Assembly: GCA_002633005.1 (NCBI GenBank) | Contig: NMRA01000014.1 | Coordinates: forward strand, 25,150 to 89,149 | Length of the DNA: 64,000 nt | From: Phoronis australis | Taxonomy: Eukaryota > Phoronida > Phoronidae | Reading direction: 5' to 3' | In this document: piece after piece, positions 40,401 to 49,199 of the stretch | How positions within the stretch are numbered: position 1 is the first letter of the stretch | Layout: the number at the start of each line of letters is the position of its first letter | The notes under the pieces: model-generated | The model's input: the letters and a program-made list of their open reading frames with translations, nothing else | Told to the model about the DNA's origin: nothing | Database searches by the model: none | Program-made: the position numbers and the translations under genes

Positions 40401-40796
40401 GTTAGTTTTCAGGTGTTTTTTTGACGGACTTCAACATATAACCTGTTTGAAACCCCCATAGAAATCTGACGTCACATGCTGTCTGCACATACAACAAAGA
40501 AGTTTTGGCAGAGTGTGCTGAAGATCAGATCAGCTGATTTGATTTAACTTTTAAGCTTTAATACATAAGCGGTTTACTTTGCTTCCAATGTTATCTATTA
40601 AAAATATAGGCAAAACTCTACATAAACATACAAACTTCACACTATTAAGTAAGTTTGAGTTAAATTTTCACAAAACAATGAAATTCCAAGAATGTCACTA
40701 CGTGAACACACAATGATCTTTGGAAAGATAAAAAGAGGATGATAAGTTGGGTGTTTTACCTTGAGCTTGGGGTTGTCCTTCAACTGGAGCACTCAT
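28458..40796 (-). CDS. PLSCR: Phospholipid scramblase (PLSCR family), 11 coding exons
   Basis: Minus-strand coding exons, in order: 40796-40760, 40011-39985, 37492-37241, 36260-36132, 34097-34020, 33578-33502, 33229-33099, 32087-31967, 30835-30733, 30123-30065, 28499-28458. All phases agree, giving 1056 nt and 351 aa. Scramblases are Ca2+-linked, palmitoylated, single-pass membrane proteins that move phospholipids between leaflets or act as signalling and nuclear factors. Seen: Pro/Gln-rich N-terminus with nine QGY repeats (22-105); [31 protein letters not shown]; a CC-x4-CC-x4-CC cluster (211-224) where human PLSCR1 has its palmitoylated [22 protein letters not shown]; the Ca-binding-like ADNFGVTFPMDLDV; and terminal helix [15 protein letters not shown]. 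The order and sequence match PLSCR1-type proteins closely. Introns are packed with repeats. The gene converges with the WSC-GH9 gene. Confidence 0.95.
28728..29140. repeat. 27-bp minisatellite in PLSCR last intron
   Basis: About fifteen copies of CCATGGACCGTGCATACC followed by AAAGCTCCA. A period of nine codons with no stops leaves most frames open on both strands (for example MHGPWWSFG repeats on minus). No splice sites or start context support coding. Confidence 0.92.
30065..30123 (-). CDS. PLSCR: PLSCR exon 11: Ca-binding-like loop and membrane helix
   Basis: Encodes [20 protein letters not shown]. It completes ADNFGVTF-PMDLDV and starts the C-terminal helix. Acceptor TCGTTTCAG, donor GTAAGTAT. 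Confidence 0.93.
30415..30724. mobile_element. Non-autonomous DNA transposon, family A, in the PLSCR donor site (310 bp)
   Basis: Termini CAGGGGCGGATCCAGG and CCTAAATCTGCCACTG. Perfect 5-bp duplication GTACT at 30410-30414 and 30725-30729. On the minus strand the exon-side duplication is AGTAC, which is positions +4 to +8 of the PLSCR exon 10 donor GTAAGTAC. Confidence 0.92.
30733..30835 (-). CDS. PLSCR: PLSCR exon 10: between a splice-site array and a transposon
   Basis: Encodes [34 protein letters not shown]. The acceptor ATTGTAG at 30836 is the innermost of eight tandem copies (30823-31084). The donor GTAAGTAC (30732-30725) is made partly of the target-site duplication of a transposon that begins at intron position +9. 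Phase 0 to phase 1. Confidence 0.93.
30819..31084 (-). repeat. 33-bp array of PLSCR exon 10 splice acceptors, eight copies
   Basis: CAGCTGATCTCACCTACAA recurs at 30823, 30856, 30889, 30922, 30955, 30988, 31021 and 31054. On minus each unit is 14 nt of intron end (ATGCATTATTGTAG) plus 19 nt of exon start (GTGAGATCAGCTGATGAAA). Each junction reads AG|GTGAGA, both acceptor and donor-like. Confidence 0.95.
31967..32087 (-). CDS. PLSCR: PLSCR exon: Cys-rich beta segment
   Basis: Encodes [40 protein letters not shown]. This equals the PKFxI...GPC block of other scramblases. Acceptor CTTATAG, donor GTAAGTTA. Confidence 0.93.
32300..32415 (+). repeat. 29-bp minisatellite in PLSCR intron
   Basis: Four units of CACATAAAAGAGAGGGTGA followed by CACAAAAGGC, about 210 bp upstream (on minus) of PLSCR exon 32087-31967. 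Confidence 0.95.
33099..33229 (-). CDS. PLSCR: PLSCR exon: palmitoylation-type Cys cluster
   Basis: Encodes [43 protein letters not shown]. Six paired cysteines replace the contiguous CCCPCC of human PLSCR1. PPG-x-x-x-G-Y-V is conserved. Acceptor TTCTAG, donor GTGAGTGT. Confidence 0.93.
33502..33578 (-). CDS. PLSCR: PLSCR exon: first Cys block
   Basis: Encodes [26 protein letters not shown]. The R-x-C-C-G-P core and D-N-M are family hallmarks. Acceptor TTGCAG, donor GTAAAGCT. Confidence 0.93.
34020..34097 (-). CDS. PLSCR: PLSCR exon: NRYQIKN block
   Basis: Encodes [26 protein letters not shown], matching the scramblase segment N-x-Y-x-I-K-N-x-x-G-Q-x-V-Y-F. Acceptor TAG, donor GTATGTGT. Confidence 0.93.
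34110..36125. other. PLSCR intron, no feature identified
   Basis: AT-rich sequence with no element ends, tandem repeat or exon that I could support apart from the flanking PLSCR exons. Confidence 0.4.
36132..36260 (-). CDS. PLSCR: PLSCR exon: scramblase domain start
   Basis: Encodes [19 protein letters not shown] then [24 protein letters not shown]. This is the family's first conserved block. The donor is the weak GTTCGTCA. Confidence 0.93.
36942..37013. mobile_element. 72-bp foldback element, family B
   Basis: Ends CATGGGCGACGC and GCGCCGCCCATG. Contains the perfect palindrome GGGGGGCTATAGCCCCCC. Flanks CAGTA / CTGTA match at four of five positions, consistent with an aged 5-bp duplication. 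Confidence 0.75.
37241..37492 (-). CDS. PLSCR: PLSCR Pro/Gln-rich repeat exon
   Basis: 252-nt exon encoding about nine imperfect copies of PPQGYA/PQGYG, then [15 protein letters not shown]. Acceptor AATTCGCAG, donor GTAACTAA. The repeat is coding, in phase with neighbours, and equivalent in position to the Pro-rich WW/SH3-binding head of vertebrate scramblases. Copy number is likely to vary (inference). Confidence 0.9.
38231..38470 (-). pseudogene. Penelope-like GIY-YIG endonuclease C-terminus, copy 1
   Basis: Frame reads [18 protein letters not shown] then [19 protein letters not shown], resembling the end of GIY-YIG domains of Penelope-like retroelements (E-x-IYI-x4-PS-N pattern). Truncated at its N-terminal side. 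Lies in the PLSCR intron between 39985 and 37492. Confidence 0.55.
38520..38600. repeat. Hairpin between the two GIY-YIG copies
   Basis: TAAATAAACACGGGTTATT and its perfect reverse complement flank a loop of about 40 bases. Confidence 0.9.
38730..38960 (+). pseudogene. Penelope-like GIY-YIG remnant, copy 2 (inverted)
   Basis: Inverted, diverged copy of 38231-38470. It shares CAGAACTGG, GAGAGAC, TTTACATCACAGC, CAAATTGTCCTC and ATCGAAGGAGA, but has stops. The two copies point away from each other. Confidence 0.6.
39175..39295 (-). repeat. 27-28-bp minisatellite in PLSCR intron
   Basis: Four copies of AATTGGCAGAGTAAACAAC followed by CATGTTTT. Confidence 0.95.
39985..40011 (-). CDS. PLSCR: PLSCR 27-nt microexon
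   Basis: Bounded by CACCCAG and GTAAGATG. Encodes VPAVQYQQP in the Pro/Gln-rich head. Length is a multiple of three, so it can be skipped without breaking the frame, as alternatively spliced microexons often are. Confidence 0.7.
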
Positions 40797-40812
40797 ACTT
40801 GGTGGTTATTAT
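40760..40812 (-). CDS. PLSCR: PLSCR exon with start codon
   Basis: The acceptor TGTTTCAG is followed by 16 bases of 5' UTR, then ATG at 40796. Encodes [12 protein letters not shown] plus one base; donor GTAAAACA. Because a splice acceptor precedes it, a non-coding first exon must lie upstream, with a likely donor (ACG|GTACGTAT) at 40896/40895. Confidence 0.85.
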
Positions 40813-41639
40813 CTGAAACATGAACAAGAACTTGATAATAAACGTGCTTTCCCATGACGGGCACAGACCACACATAGGGAAACAAGAATACGTACCGTTG
40901 GGCCTTGTAAATAGTGACCACATTTATACTACGCAAAAAGGAAATACTGTGACCATGTTTATACCATAGTTGATATGAATGCTCAATGTTAACCTAGAAG
41001 TGAAAATACTTGAATTCCTCCTAAAAATGTGGCCCATCTTTATAAATTCCAGAAGATGAAGAATATTCAGCTTTACATGCACTCCTATTTTCAATGTGGA
41101 ATTTACCATGTCTATATATTGCATTTGCAAGATTTTATGGTAAAATTCAGCAAATAAGACCCTATACTCGACCATGTTCACCAGTACACATAACCCAGGA
41201 ACTACATGTTGATTTGGTAATTTTGAAGGTAGAGTGGCACCCCCATTACTAGTAGGTAGAAGAAAGAAGCCTCAACAACGCTTAAGCAGGGCTGGATCAA
41301 ATAAGACACTGCGAATTGAGATGATTCATCAGAGTCAAGAATCAAGAGCCCCAAGAGGGGATACTAGTACTCTTACAAAAAGACTGTTATAATACGAGAC
41401 ATGCCACTCAGATGTGACTTTTTATGATCAATTCCATAAGGTCTGGTATCTTTTACAACTGAACACCCAACAAAAGGTTCCATCTTGCAACTCTGTGAAA
41501 GATAGTTTTTTTAATAGCTTCAAAATTTTGAGAAAACAAGTACTCATATCATACAACATGGCATGTCTTTTTGTACTGTTTCAGGCTATTATGCATAAAA
41601 GACAACTGTCTACTAGAAATTCAGTGTCCATCTTTTGCT

Positions 41640-41789
41640 ATAGAGTACGCCTGGAACATGCTGTTTCATAGTCAATGAACTTAACTTTACAAAAAAGATA
41701 CTAGCGACATCTATAAACAAGACAGAGAATGAGTATTGGGACCAACTCAAAACTTCATATCATTGCATTCCAAAAGGTAACTGCTACCA
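41640..41789 (-). mobile_element. LTR fragment (inverted), interrupted
   Basis: The reverse complement matches the middle of the LTR at 44773-44989 (GGTAGCAGTTACCTTTTG, TATGAAGTTTTGAGTTGGTC). 41645-41690 matches the LTR end in direct orientation, so two LTR pieces meet head on. Its left half continues at 44452-44506 after a 2.66-kb insertion. Confidence 0.65.
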
Positions 41790-44451
41790 CACCTTAATGG
41801 ACGAGTAAGTCCCAAACAAGATAACTTTACAAGATAGCTCTACATTCATACCGGTAAAGGGTTCTTTAGTTGTAGACTACATTCTTACGCAACATGAAAA
41901 TTTACCTCATCTTAAATGCCAATTGTCATATACCGTTTGATTTTACTTTATTTCTGTTTCTGTTGACGAAGGACGTTATTATATTCGGAAATTTCAGTTG
42001 ATCCGTTCTTGTTGTTTTATTTACCTATTTATTTCAAATTGTCTGAAATTTCAAATTGATTCATACAAAAAACTGGTAGACAAATTTGATCTTTTCAGTG
42101 AGCTTTCTGGTGTTTGCCATATACCAGATTATTCTTTACTTGTCCTCAATTCTTATGTGCATTGTAACGGCAACTTTTCACATTTAAAATAAGTTGGCAT
42201 TGGTTTTCCAAAGAGATATAACATGCACTCAATTCCCAAAGGCTTTATAAAAATAAAATTTTTAATACGGCTATAAGAGAATTGATTCATTTTGCATTTT
42301 GGCGTGTAAAGCAACACAAGAAAACATTGACAATATGCACATTATGTTTTGTAAGAATATACTTGATGAGATGGACATTTTGCTATAACTCAAAGAACAT
42401 GAAAGAAAATTTAAAGCGAGCAAATCCTATTGATGTGCTGAATTGTCCGAGCTTCTGAAAGCTGTAAGTTTCATGGAAAAAAGGTTTCTGAAATGCAGCG
42501 GCTCTTGAGAAGAATGCTCTTTACTTGGACGCCAAATTCAAAATGCTCAGGTACCATTTGAAAAATTTCACAGGAGAACCGAAAGAAAATTTTTTAGAGA
42601 TGAAGCTGACCATATAGAATCTGACTTCAGTAACCCAACAGAATTTTGGAAGTATATTAAGAATTAAGGCCCTGTGAGGATACCTGTGGAGGTATATGAT
42701 GATACTGGTCATGTTATTACCCATAACCAATAACCAATACATTTTTAATAAATGGAAGAATGAGTATGAATCATTATACAATAGGCCAATTGTAAATAAT
42801 TTTGACCAGGAATTTTATGCTGACATGCTTCTCAAAAAAGCTGATCTCGAGTCGTTTTATAATCTTGACTTTGATGAAAATAGTATTTTGAATAAAAATA
42901 TTACAGACGAAGAAGTAAAGCAGGTAGTGACGAAATCTAAATATAATAAAGCAGTAGGAATTGAACAAATATGTGTTGAACAATAGACTGGGTATGCGGA
43001 AGGAAATGGGCTCCTTGTTGATAAGCAAAATTATGGCTTTCGTCGTGACAGAGCATGTGTTGATCATGTCTTTGTTTTGACCTCAGTTATTTGCAACCGC
43101 TTGAATAACAAAAAGCCAGCATTTGCAACTTTTACTGGGTAGACAGAAAAAAATTCTTTTTGAAACACTGGATCTGAAGATAGATGGGAAGTTTTATGAA
43201 TTAGTATAAAATAACTATGCCGCAACTCAGTCCTGCGTTAAAATGAATAATACCTTTATGGACTGGTTTTATGCTTCAAACAAGGAGACATTTTATCTCC
43301 AACTCTTTTTGCACTATTCATAAATGATTCGGCAACGGAATTAAAACAATTAAAGTTAGGAATTCTTAATGGTGCTGAAAATGTTTCAGCTTTATTCTAT
43401 GCGGATGATATAGTAGTACTCGCCGAGAGTGCTGTCTTTGTCACACTGGTCAGGTCGAAACCGAAGTACATTTTTTGTTTGAATATCTGTTTTTCTTCCA
43501 TTTACCAGAAATACCTTTTACTCTCAAGCTGTGATTAAATATCCATGTTTTTGTGCTGAATGCTACAAAAGTAAATTACTTAACATTATGCAAACAGAGA
43601 TTATCTGGAAAACTGTATTCTTCATGAAAAATACTAAAGGTACGGAAAATTTTTAGTTTATGTATGATCACTCTCTCACTGTTTCCTTTTTGATTCTCTT
43701 GCTTGTGATGCAATGCGTGTACACTACTTGTTTTTTCCAAGCGACTTATAATAGGGCTTGGAATGACCCATGACAAAAAAGAGGAAATTTTTTACTGCTT
43801 CATTATAGTACATTGCAATCTGAACAACTACATTAACAGATCGAAAGTAAACATTATTATCACAAGATGCCCTATAACTGTGTCATGTTGGGGAAACGCA
43901 CCCATCACAAGCGGGGACAGATTGCAATCATCACCAAACAGCAGTATCTGACATCTATTTCAGTACCAAAGATGAAGGCAATTAGATGCAACAAAAGATA
44001 TTTTTTTTTAATTTAAAACAATTTAATGATGCAACATTTGTAGTGTGAGTGACAGAAGCTTATTTTTTGATTTTTGATTTGCTGCAGAGAGACCTATAAA
44101 ATTATTTTCAGTCCTTATAATTACGATATAAAATTATAAAAATTTTGAAAATCGATCCAGATTATATGGAAAGCCTGAAATACATACGCGTTTAATTCCA
44201 ACGCAAATGGAAAAAAGTCAAGAAGAAAACCTGTGGCACATACCCCAACTGTTAGCATAAAAAATGAAAGTCAAAAAACAACATAACGAGAGAAAAAAGC
44301 GGAAATCTGGATTTCCGCTGAAAATTCCAAGCCTTGTTATAAGCCCCGTGGTGGGCTCGGTGTTCCTGTTTTGTTATTTGTTGCTTTGTTTCATCATGAA
44401 GACCACATGTCACAATAATGAAAATTTACTTACTTTTACTTAATACTTACT
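41790..44451 (+). mobile_element. LINE-like insertion with reverse transcriptase fragments
   Basis: Flanked by TACCA (41785-41789 and 44452-44456). Broken plus-strand coding pieces: FYADMLLKKADLESFY and NKNITDEEVKQVV (42.8-42.97 kb), DKQNYGFRRDRACVDHVF (43.02-43.07 kb), and GDILSPTLFALFIND with FYADDIVVLAE (43.29-43.44 kb). YADD is the reverse transcriptase active-site motif. The 3' end is a TACTT-type simple tail. Frameshifted and inactive. Confidence 0.75.
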
Positions 44452-44562
44452 TACCAAGATAATAAAAGAACCTATAGAGTACAACTATTAAAACTAAAAT
44501 CATACCAGTGACATCATGCATAATCACTATGCCAATTGGTAGGTCTAAGTGTTACATACAGG
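44452..44562 (-). mobile_element. Inverted LTR-retrotransposon end (pol C-terminus + LTR start)
   Basis: On minus reads TLRPTNWHSDYA, stop, then TGATGTCACTG, the LTR start. It mirrors the plus-strand copy at 44573-44840. Confidence 0.7.
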
Positions 44563-44572
44563 AGGAACGAGT

Positions 44573-44772
44573 AGTTTCTAAAGAACGTAACCTCCAACCG
44601 TATGTCGCCAAGTGACACCCCTTCACCTGAGGTTACTAGTACACAACAGGAAAATTCTGACTCACTGACAGCACTACCTCAGACTACCACACCCACAACT
44701 GGCACAAGTCATGTGCAATGGTCATCTTACGAGAGAACACTTAGACCTACCACTTGGCATAGTGACTATGTA
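44573..44772 (+). pseudogene. LTR-retrotransposon pol C-terminus
   Basis: Open frame with Ser/Thr/Pro-rich linker ending RTLRPTTWHSDYV and stop immediately before the LTR. This resembles the tail of Gypsy/BEL-type polyproteins. Nothing upstream survives; it abuts the inverted copy. Confidence 0.6.
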
Positions 44773-44989
44773 TGATGTCACTGTTATGATTTTAGTTTAG
44801 ATGTACTCTATATCATGTACTTTTAATATCTTGGTAGCAGTTACCTTTTGTTGATGAGGTGGATGTAATATGAAGTTTTGAGTTGGTCCCTATACTAGTC
44901 TTGTTTTTAGATGTTGCCAGCATCTTTTTTATTCTTGTTCTACTTCCCGTCTGAAACATGCCGTTTCATATTCAATAAACTTGTTTACA
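44773..44989 (+). mobile_element. LTR, 217 bp
   Basis: Starts TGATGTCAC, ends GTTTACA and carries AATAAA near the end. Directly follows the pol stop. Partial copies lie at 41640-41789 and 44452-44506. Confidence 0.65.
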
Positions 44990-45023
44990 GTCACGTTGCT
45001 ATAAGTAGCTTTGGCGCATCAGA

Positions 45024-45219
45024 GTGACACCTTAGGAGGCCATTGATGTCTTCAATTCCTTCCAAGTCAAACAAATACTCAGTAACCGAACTTTTTGAAC
45101 AGTCCTTCATTCAGTTGACCAAATCGACAAAGTCACCAAGAGATATATAGTTTGATTACTAGAGTAGTTGTTCAAATTGGAAGGAATTACAGACATTGAC
45201 GGCCTCTTAAGATGTCCCT
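45024..45219. repeat. Foldback inverted repeat (~85-bp arms)
   Basis: GTGACACCTTAGGAGGCC at the left pairs with GGCCTCTTAAGATGTCCC at the right, and CAATTCCTTCCAA pairs with TTGGAAGGAATT. Confidence 0.8.
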
Positions 45220-45294
45220 TCATGCACAGATTTAGTAACGCGATTTTCTTGGTTTAATCAGTGTGAGGTATAACTCCTCAAAAAGCTTCTGGCA

Positions 45295-45378
45295 TATGAA
45301 GTGTCTATGGGAGCATCATCGTATGAAGTGTCTATGGGAGCATCATCGTATGAAGTGTCTATGGGAGCATCATCGTCT
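45295..45378 (+). repeat. 27-bp x3 tandem repeat
   Basis: Three copies of TATGAAGTGTCTATGGGAGC followed by ATCATCG. Confidence 0.97.
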
Positions 45379-45555
45379 CTACTGCTAAGTAGAAGCAGTA
45401 GCACTTATAAAAAAGTAATTATCCTTACTAGGTAACCTAGTGAATAGAGTCAGTCTATTGATAACTATCCCTCTATTGCGACTGGAATGTGGAAAGAACT
45501 GGTCCATCTGGAGTGACATTCTGATCTCATTCAAGGTACCTAAAGTACACGGCTT

Positions 45556-45745
45556 ATGGACTGCAAATGACAGTGTTGGATGCAAAAACACGGCTTACGT
45601 ACCTGGAAACACAGTTCACCAATTCAAATGCACAGTTACCGGACGGACTAACAAAACACGATTCATTCACCAAAAAAAACACGGCCGTGGATTCTCATTC
45701 ATTTAGAAACACGACACACGAACCACCAAACATGGTAAAACATGC
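45556..45745 (+). repeat. Inverted duplication, arm 1
   Basis: Matches the reverse complement of 46540-46740 (GGATGCAAAA, ACACTGTTCAC-like, ACAAAACACGATTCATTC, ACACGACACAC, AAACATGGT). The plus frame carries a short open stretch of unknown identity. Confidence 0.65.
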
Positions 45746-45970
45746 TGAACATACAATCACATACTCATCAGCTTAATGGTAAGTAGCGCGAAATAGTGGG
45801 TATTACTACGCAGAAGGGAATTGACCAATCTTCATTTGGAAGTCGCTACTCTCAATGTCTTTTTTGAGAACTGATGATACAATAACAATTTGGATTGCAA
45901 TAAATTGTAGCACAATTAAGCAGTTTAAATAATGTTGTATTCTTATTTACCATTACGCCATTCTCCCATG

Positions 45971-46437
45971 CAGTGACTTTATCAGACGTTGAGAGTTGTG
46001 AGAGTGTGATAACATCAAGCTCCTTTGTTAGCTGCCAAACACCGTCTTTTGTCTAGTATGTAACATGCAGGCTAATTATCTACCAGGCTTATTAGGGACC
46101 ATGTGTGAACACAGTCAAACCCAGTGGGTTGGTACATTCAGATAGAATGGATTGTCTTAACTTTGGTTGTAGTTGGCAATTTTTGTGATTCAAAAATTAA
46201 ACATGACCAGCATATGTCTAGGAATTCAGAAATATTATTGGTTCATGTTCAAACATTTTATAACTTAACTTTTATTCTTAACATCACAGCCCAGTCAGGC
46301 TAGATACTAGTAGGAGATTAGAGCATTATCAAACAAAAAAGAGCTGACCCTCCTACCATAAAAGCCAGAATGGAGTTAATCAGTCGTGTAAGATATTGGC
46401 TACAGGGGTCATTCTCCCAACTTCTTGTTGGGCTTAA
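45971..46437 (+). repeat. Segmental duplication, copy 1
   Basis: 45971-46216 matches 47232-47472. 46258-46437 matches 48814-48998 (TAGAGCA, TCAGTCGTGTAAGATATTGG, CTACAGGGGTCAT). Confidence 0.8.
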
Positions 46438-46539
46438 TTCAACAGAAAAAGTTGGGCAATTACATCATATTACAGACAAAAATACGATCAAAATAGCTTA
46501 ATCTTGCATCCATTATACAGCTGTCGAAGCCGATATCTA

Positions 46540-46740
46540 CATTTTTTCGTAAACCATGTTTGATGGTCTGTGTGTCGTGTTCCTGTCAGTGAATGTGAGT
46601 TCATGACAGTGCATGTTTTTTGAGAGAATGAATTGTGTTTTGTGAGTCCGATCTCATGTATTTGAGTCAGTGAACAGTGTTTGCTGGTACATGAGTCCTG
46701 ATTTTGCATCCGACACCATGCTTTGGAGCTCGTTAACCGT
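46540..46740 (-). repeat. Inverted duplication, arm 2
   Basis: Partner of 45556-45745, about 800 bp away. The coding-like stretch is broken by stops here. Confidence 0.65.
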
Positions 46741-47479
46741 TTAGTTTAAGTACCTCGTCACGGGGACATATACAGCATGATCTTCGAAGAAGCACGTCTA
46801 GGTTTGTTAATCCTCAAAACGTGGTCCCCACAGAACCCTTAGTCTCAGATCTAAGCAAAATAGAATTTGTCAATAATTTTGTTGATGAACGAAGAGACAT
46901 ATTGGAAAAAATCCCAACAACCAATTGTTCAATCGGAAAGGATCCAAAGGTAAAGGCCCCCAAAAGGTGTCTAGCTTCCATGCTCAAAACCACCCACCCA
47001 CACTGTCACAATAAAATACCCGTTCACATGTTACATTCCTCCAGAAAATGTATGATTGTGGAGTCAACAATTACACAAATCTTTTACACTGAACTTCCAA
47101 GTATACCAAGTTCACGCATATGAGATCTTGAGATGAGCCTAATTCACAGGTCAAGTACAACACTTACAAGGCAATTACATCACCTGAGGCTGAATGCTGC
47201 AGGCATACAGCATGACAGCATTTTCCCTGTTCAGTGACTTTACCAGACTTAGAGGGTTGTGAGGGTGTAATAACATCTAGCTTCTTTGTTAACTGCCAAG
47301 CACACTCTTTTGTCTGGTATGACAACAGGCAAGCCAATTATCTACCAGGCTTATTACAGACCACATGTGAACACAGTCAAACCCAGAGCGAATTGGTATG
47401 TTCGGAAAGAATAGATTGTCGCAGCTTCAGTTGTAGTTGGGCAATTTTGGTGATTCAAAAACTAAACATGATCACCATT

Positions 47480-48422
47480 CATAGGCGGATTTAGGGGGGC
47501 CCAGGGGGCCCGGCTCCCCTCCCCTCCTTGGCTGCCGCAAAAAAATAAAACAGCAAGAGCGTAGGGAAATGTTGAATTTATTAATTAGCCCCGGTAATTA
47601 TAATTATACGTATGAAACAAGATTTAAATGTGTGCAGCTTTAGTGTTTGGGGGGAGGGGGGCTCAGATCCAATTTCAATTCGGAACACGGCGCATTCGTA
47701 ACGGAACTATGGCTAAGTATAAGCTCTCCCGCGATATCCCAGGCGACCGGCAGTGGCGCTTTGCACTACGACTCGGTTTCCATCGTCTGCTCCACTGTGC
47801 AATGAAGAAAATTTACTTCATTTTATAAAGAAAATGGAACCTGAGTGACGATGAAAAAACAGAAACTGCTGATAAGATGTGAATTTTAATCGTGAATTGG
47901 TGAATCACTCAGAAACTCATAATTCTCTCTTTGTCAAACCTTAACTTAAGACGATTTCCAAAGCAATCCCGTCATTATTGCCAACACGAAAAACGGATTT
48001 GGTCTTTTGGGCATTTGAAGACTATTTTAAATACAACAAATTTGTTAAGAACCGATTGCACAAAATATAAACCGATAAACAAGTAGGTCTCGTAGCACTA
48101 CATTAGTAGTTAAATCGTGGTGTGTAGTGGTAAAGCACGCGCGCTCTATCCGCCAGGTCGTGAGTTCGAGTCTGTGGTACACACGGTTTTTACTGTTTGA
48201 CACATTCTCCGTGTTTTTTTGCCTTTTTTTCTTGGATAATACTTCATGAATCAAGGAAAATGCTTGATTTTTAGAGGAAAAAACATAAAAATTTCCTGGG
48301 CGGGAGGGGGGTTTGCCCCCGACCTCCCCCCATTCGGTGCTATGCGCATCTTGGTTTGCGCAAATGCTTACAGACGAACAAAATGCTGGGCCCCCCCTTA
48401 TGATATCCTAGATCTGCCACTG
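47480..48422. mobile_element. DNA transposon, family A, longest copy (943 bp)
   Basis: Termini CATAGGCGGATTTAGG and CCTAGATCTGCCACTG. Perfect 5-bp duplication CCATT at 47475-47479 and 48423-48427. G-runs inside both ends. No transposase frame. Contains a tRNA-like sequence at 48121-48185. Confidence 0.85.
48121..48185 (+). repeat. tRNA-like sequence inside transposon
   Basis: GTGTGTA pairs perfectly with TACACAC around A-box-like TAGTGGTAAAGCACG and B-box-like AGTTCGAGTCT. At 65 nt it is too short and irregular for a working tRNA. Confidence 0.4.
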
Positions 48423-49014
48423 CCATTTGACGAAGATTTAAAAATGCCATTGGTTTATGTTCAAATATGTTGTACAGAATTTGTTAAATGCACGACACTT
48501 TTCATTGTTCATGGTCTTTATTCCGTTGCGTTCATACTTTCTGAACAAAACTCTACTCTCAACTGAACATAGATACAGTAACTGACCTAGAGACATAATT
48601 AAAAGACACACAATATTTCGAAACATACTTGTTTCATTCTCAAGTGAATATAAAATGACGCAGTAATGCCACCACAGAGTATAAGCTGACGACACACACA
48701 GTGAGACACGGCGGGTGTGACATACTGCAAAGAATGACTAATGAATTGGGGTAACAGGAAAGTCACGCAAACAAGTGTAACGTGTGGCGCGACCCTGTTT
48801 GCTGCTCAGATATGTTATAACTTAACTTTTATTTTTAACAGCACAGCCCAGTCAGGCTATAGATAGGATCTTGTTGGAGATTAGAGCAATTATCGAACAA
48901 AAGAGAGCTGGCCCTTCAACCACAAATGCCAGAATGGAGTTAATCAGTCGTGTAAGATATTGGCTACAGGGGTCATCTTCCCACCTTGTTGTTGGGCTAT
49001 AGAATCGAACGAGT

Positions 49015-49147
49015 TGGGGGCATTGGTCGGATATAGCGGTCCCTGATTTACAGAACCAGTTTCATCCACTAAATAACGGGCCCGTTATTCAGTGTTTGTC
49101 TGGTTCTCTAAATCAGGTACCGGCGCTATATCCGACCAGTACTGCCC
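49015..49147. repeat. Near-perfect palindrome / foldback element
   Basis: TGGTCGGATATAGCG...CGCTATATCCGACCA with TGATTTACAGAACCAG pairing with CTGGTTCTCTAAATCA, and a central ATAACGGGCCCGTTAT. Outer TTGGGGGCA/TGCCCAA extend the arms. Confidence 0.9.
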
Positions 49148-49199
49148 AAGTGGGGAGCAACGGGAAAACGCCGTAATGGGGGTGATAGTAGACCCCTAC

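Larger units (their letters stand above)
47232..48998 (+). repeat. Segmental duplication, copy 2, split by a transposon
   Basis: Same order as copy 1, but interrupted by the family A element at 47480-48422. The 47234-47494 open frame (VITSSFFVNCQ, PGLLQTTCEHSQTQ) corresponds to a stop-containing region of copy 1, so it is probably not a gene. Confidence 0.7.

Noticed and set aside
47234-47494. Small Cys-containing protein gene
   Set aside because: The duplicate at 45.97-46.2 kb carries stops in the same frame, and the frame runs into a transposon.
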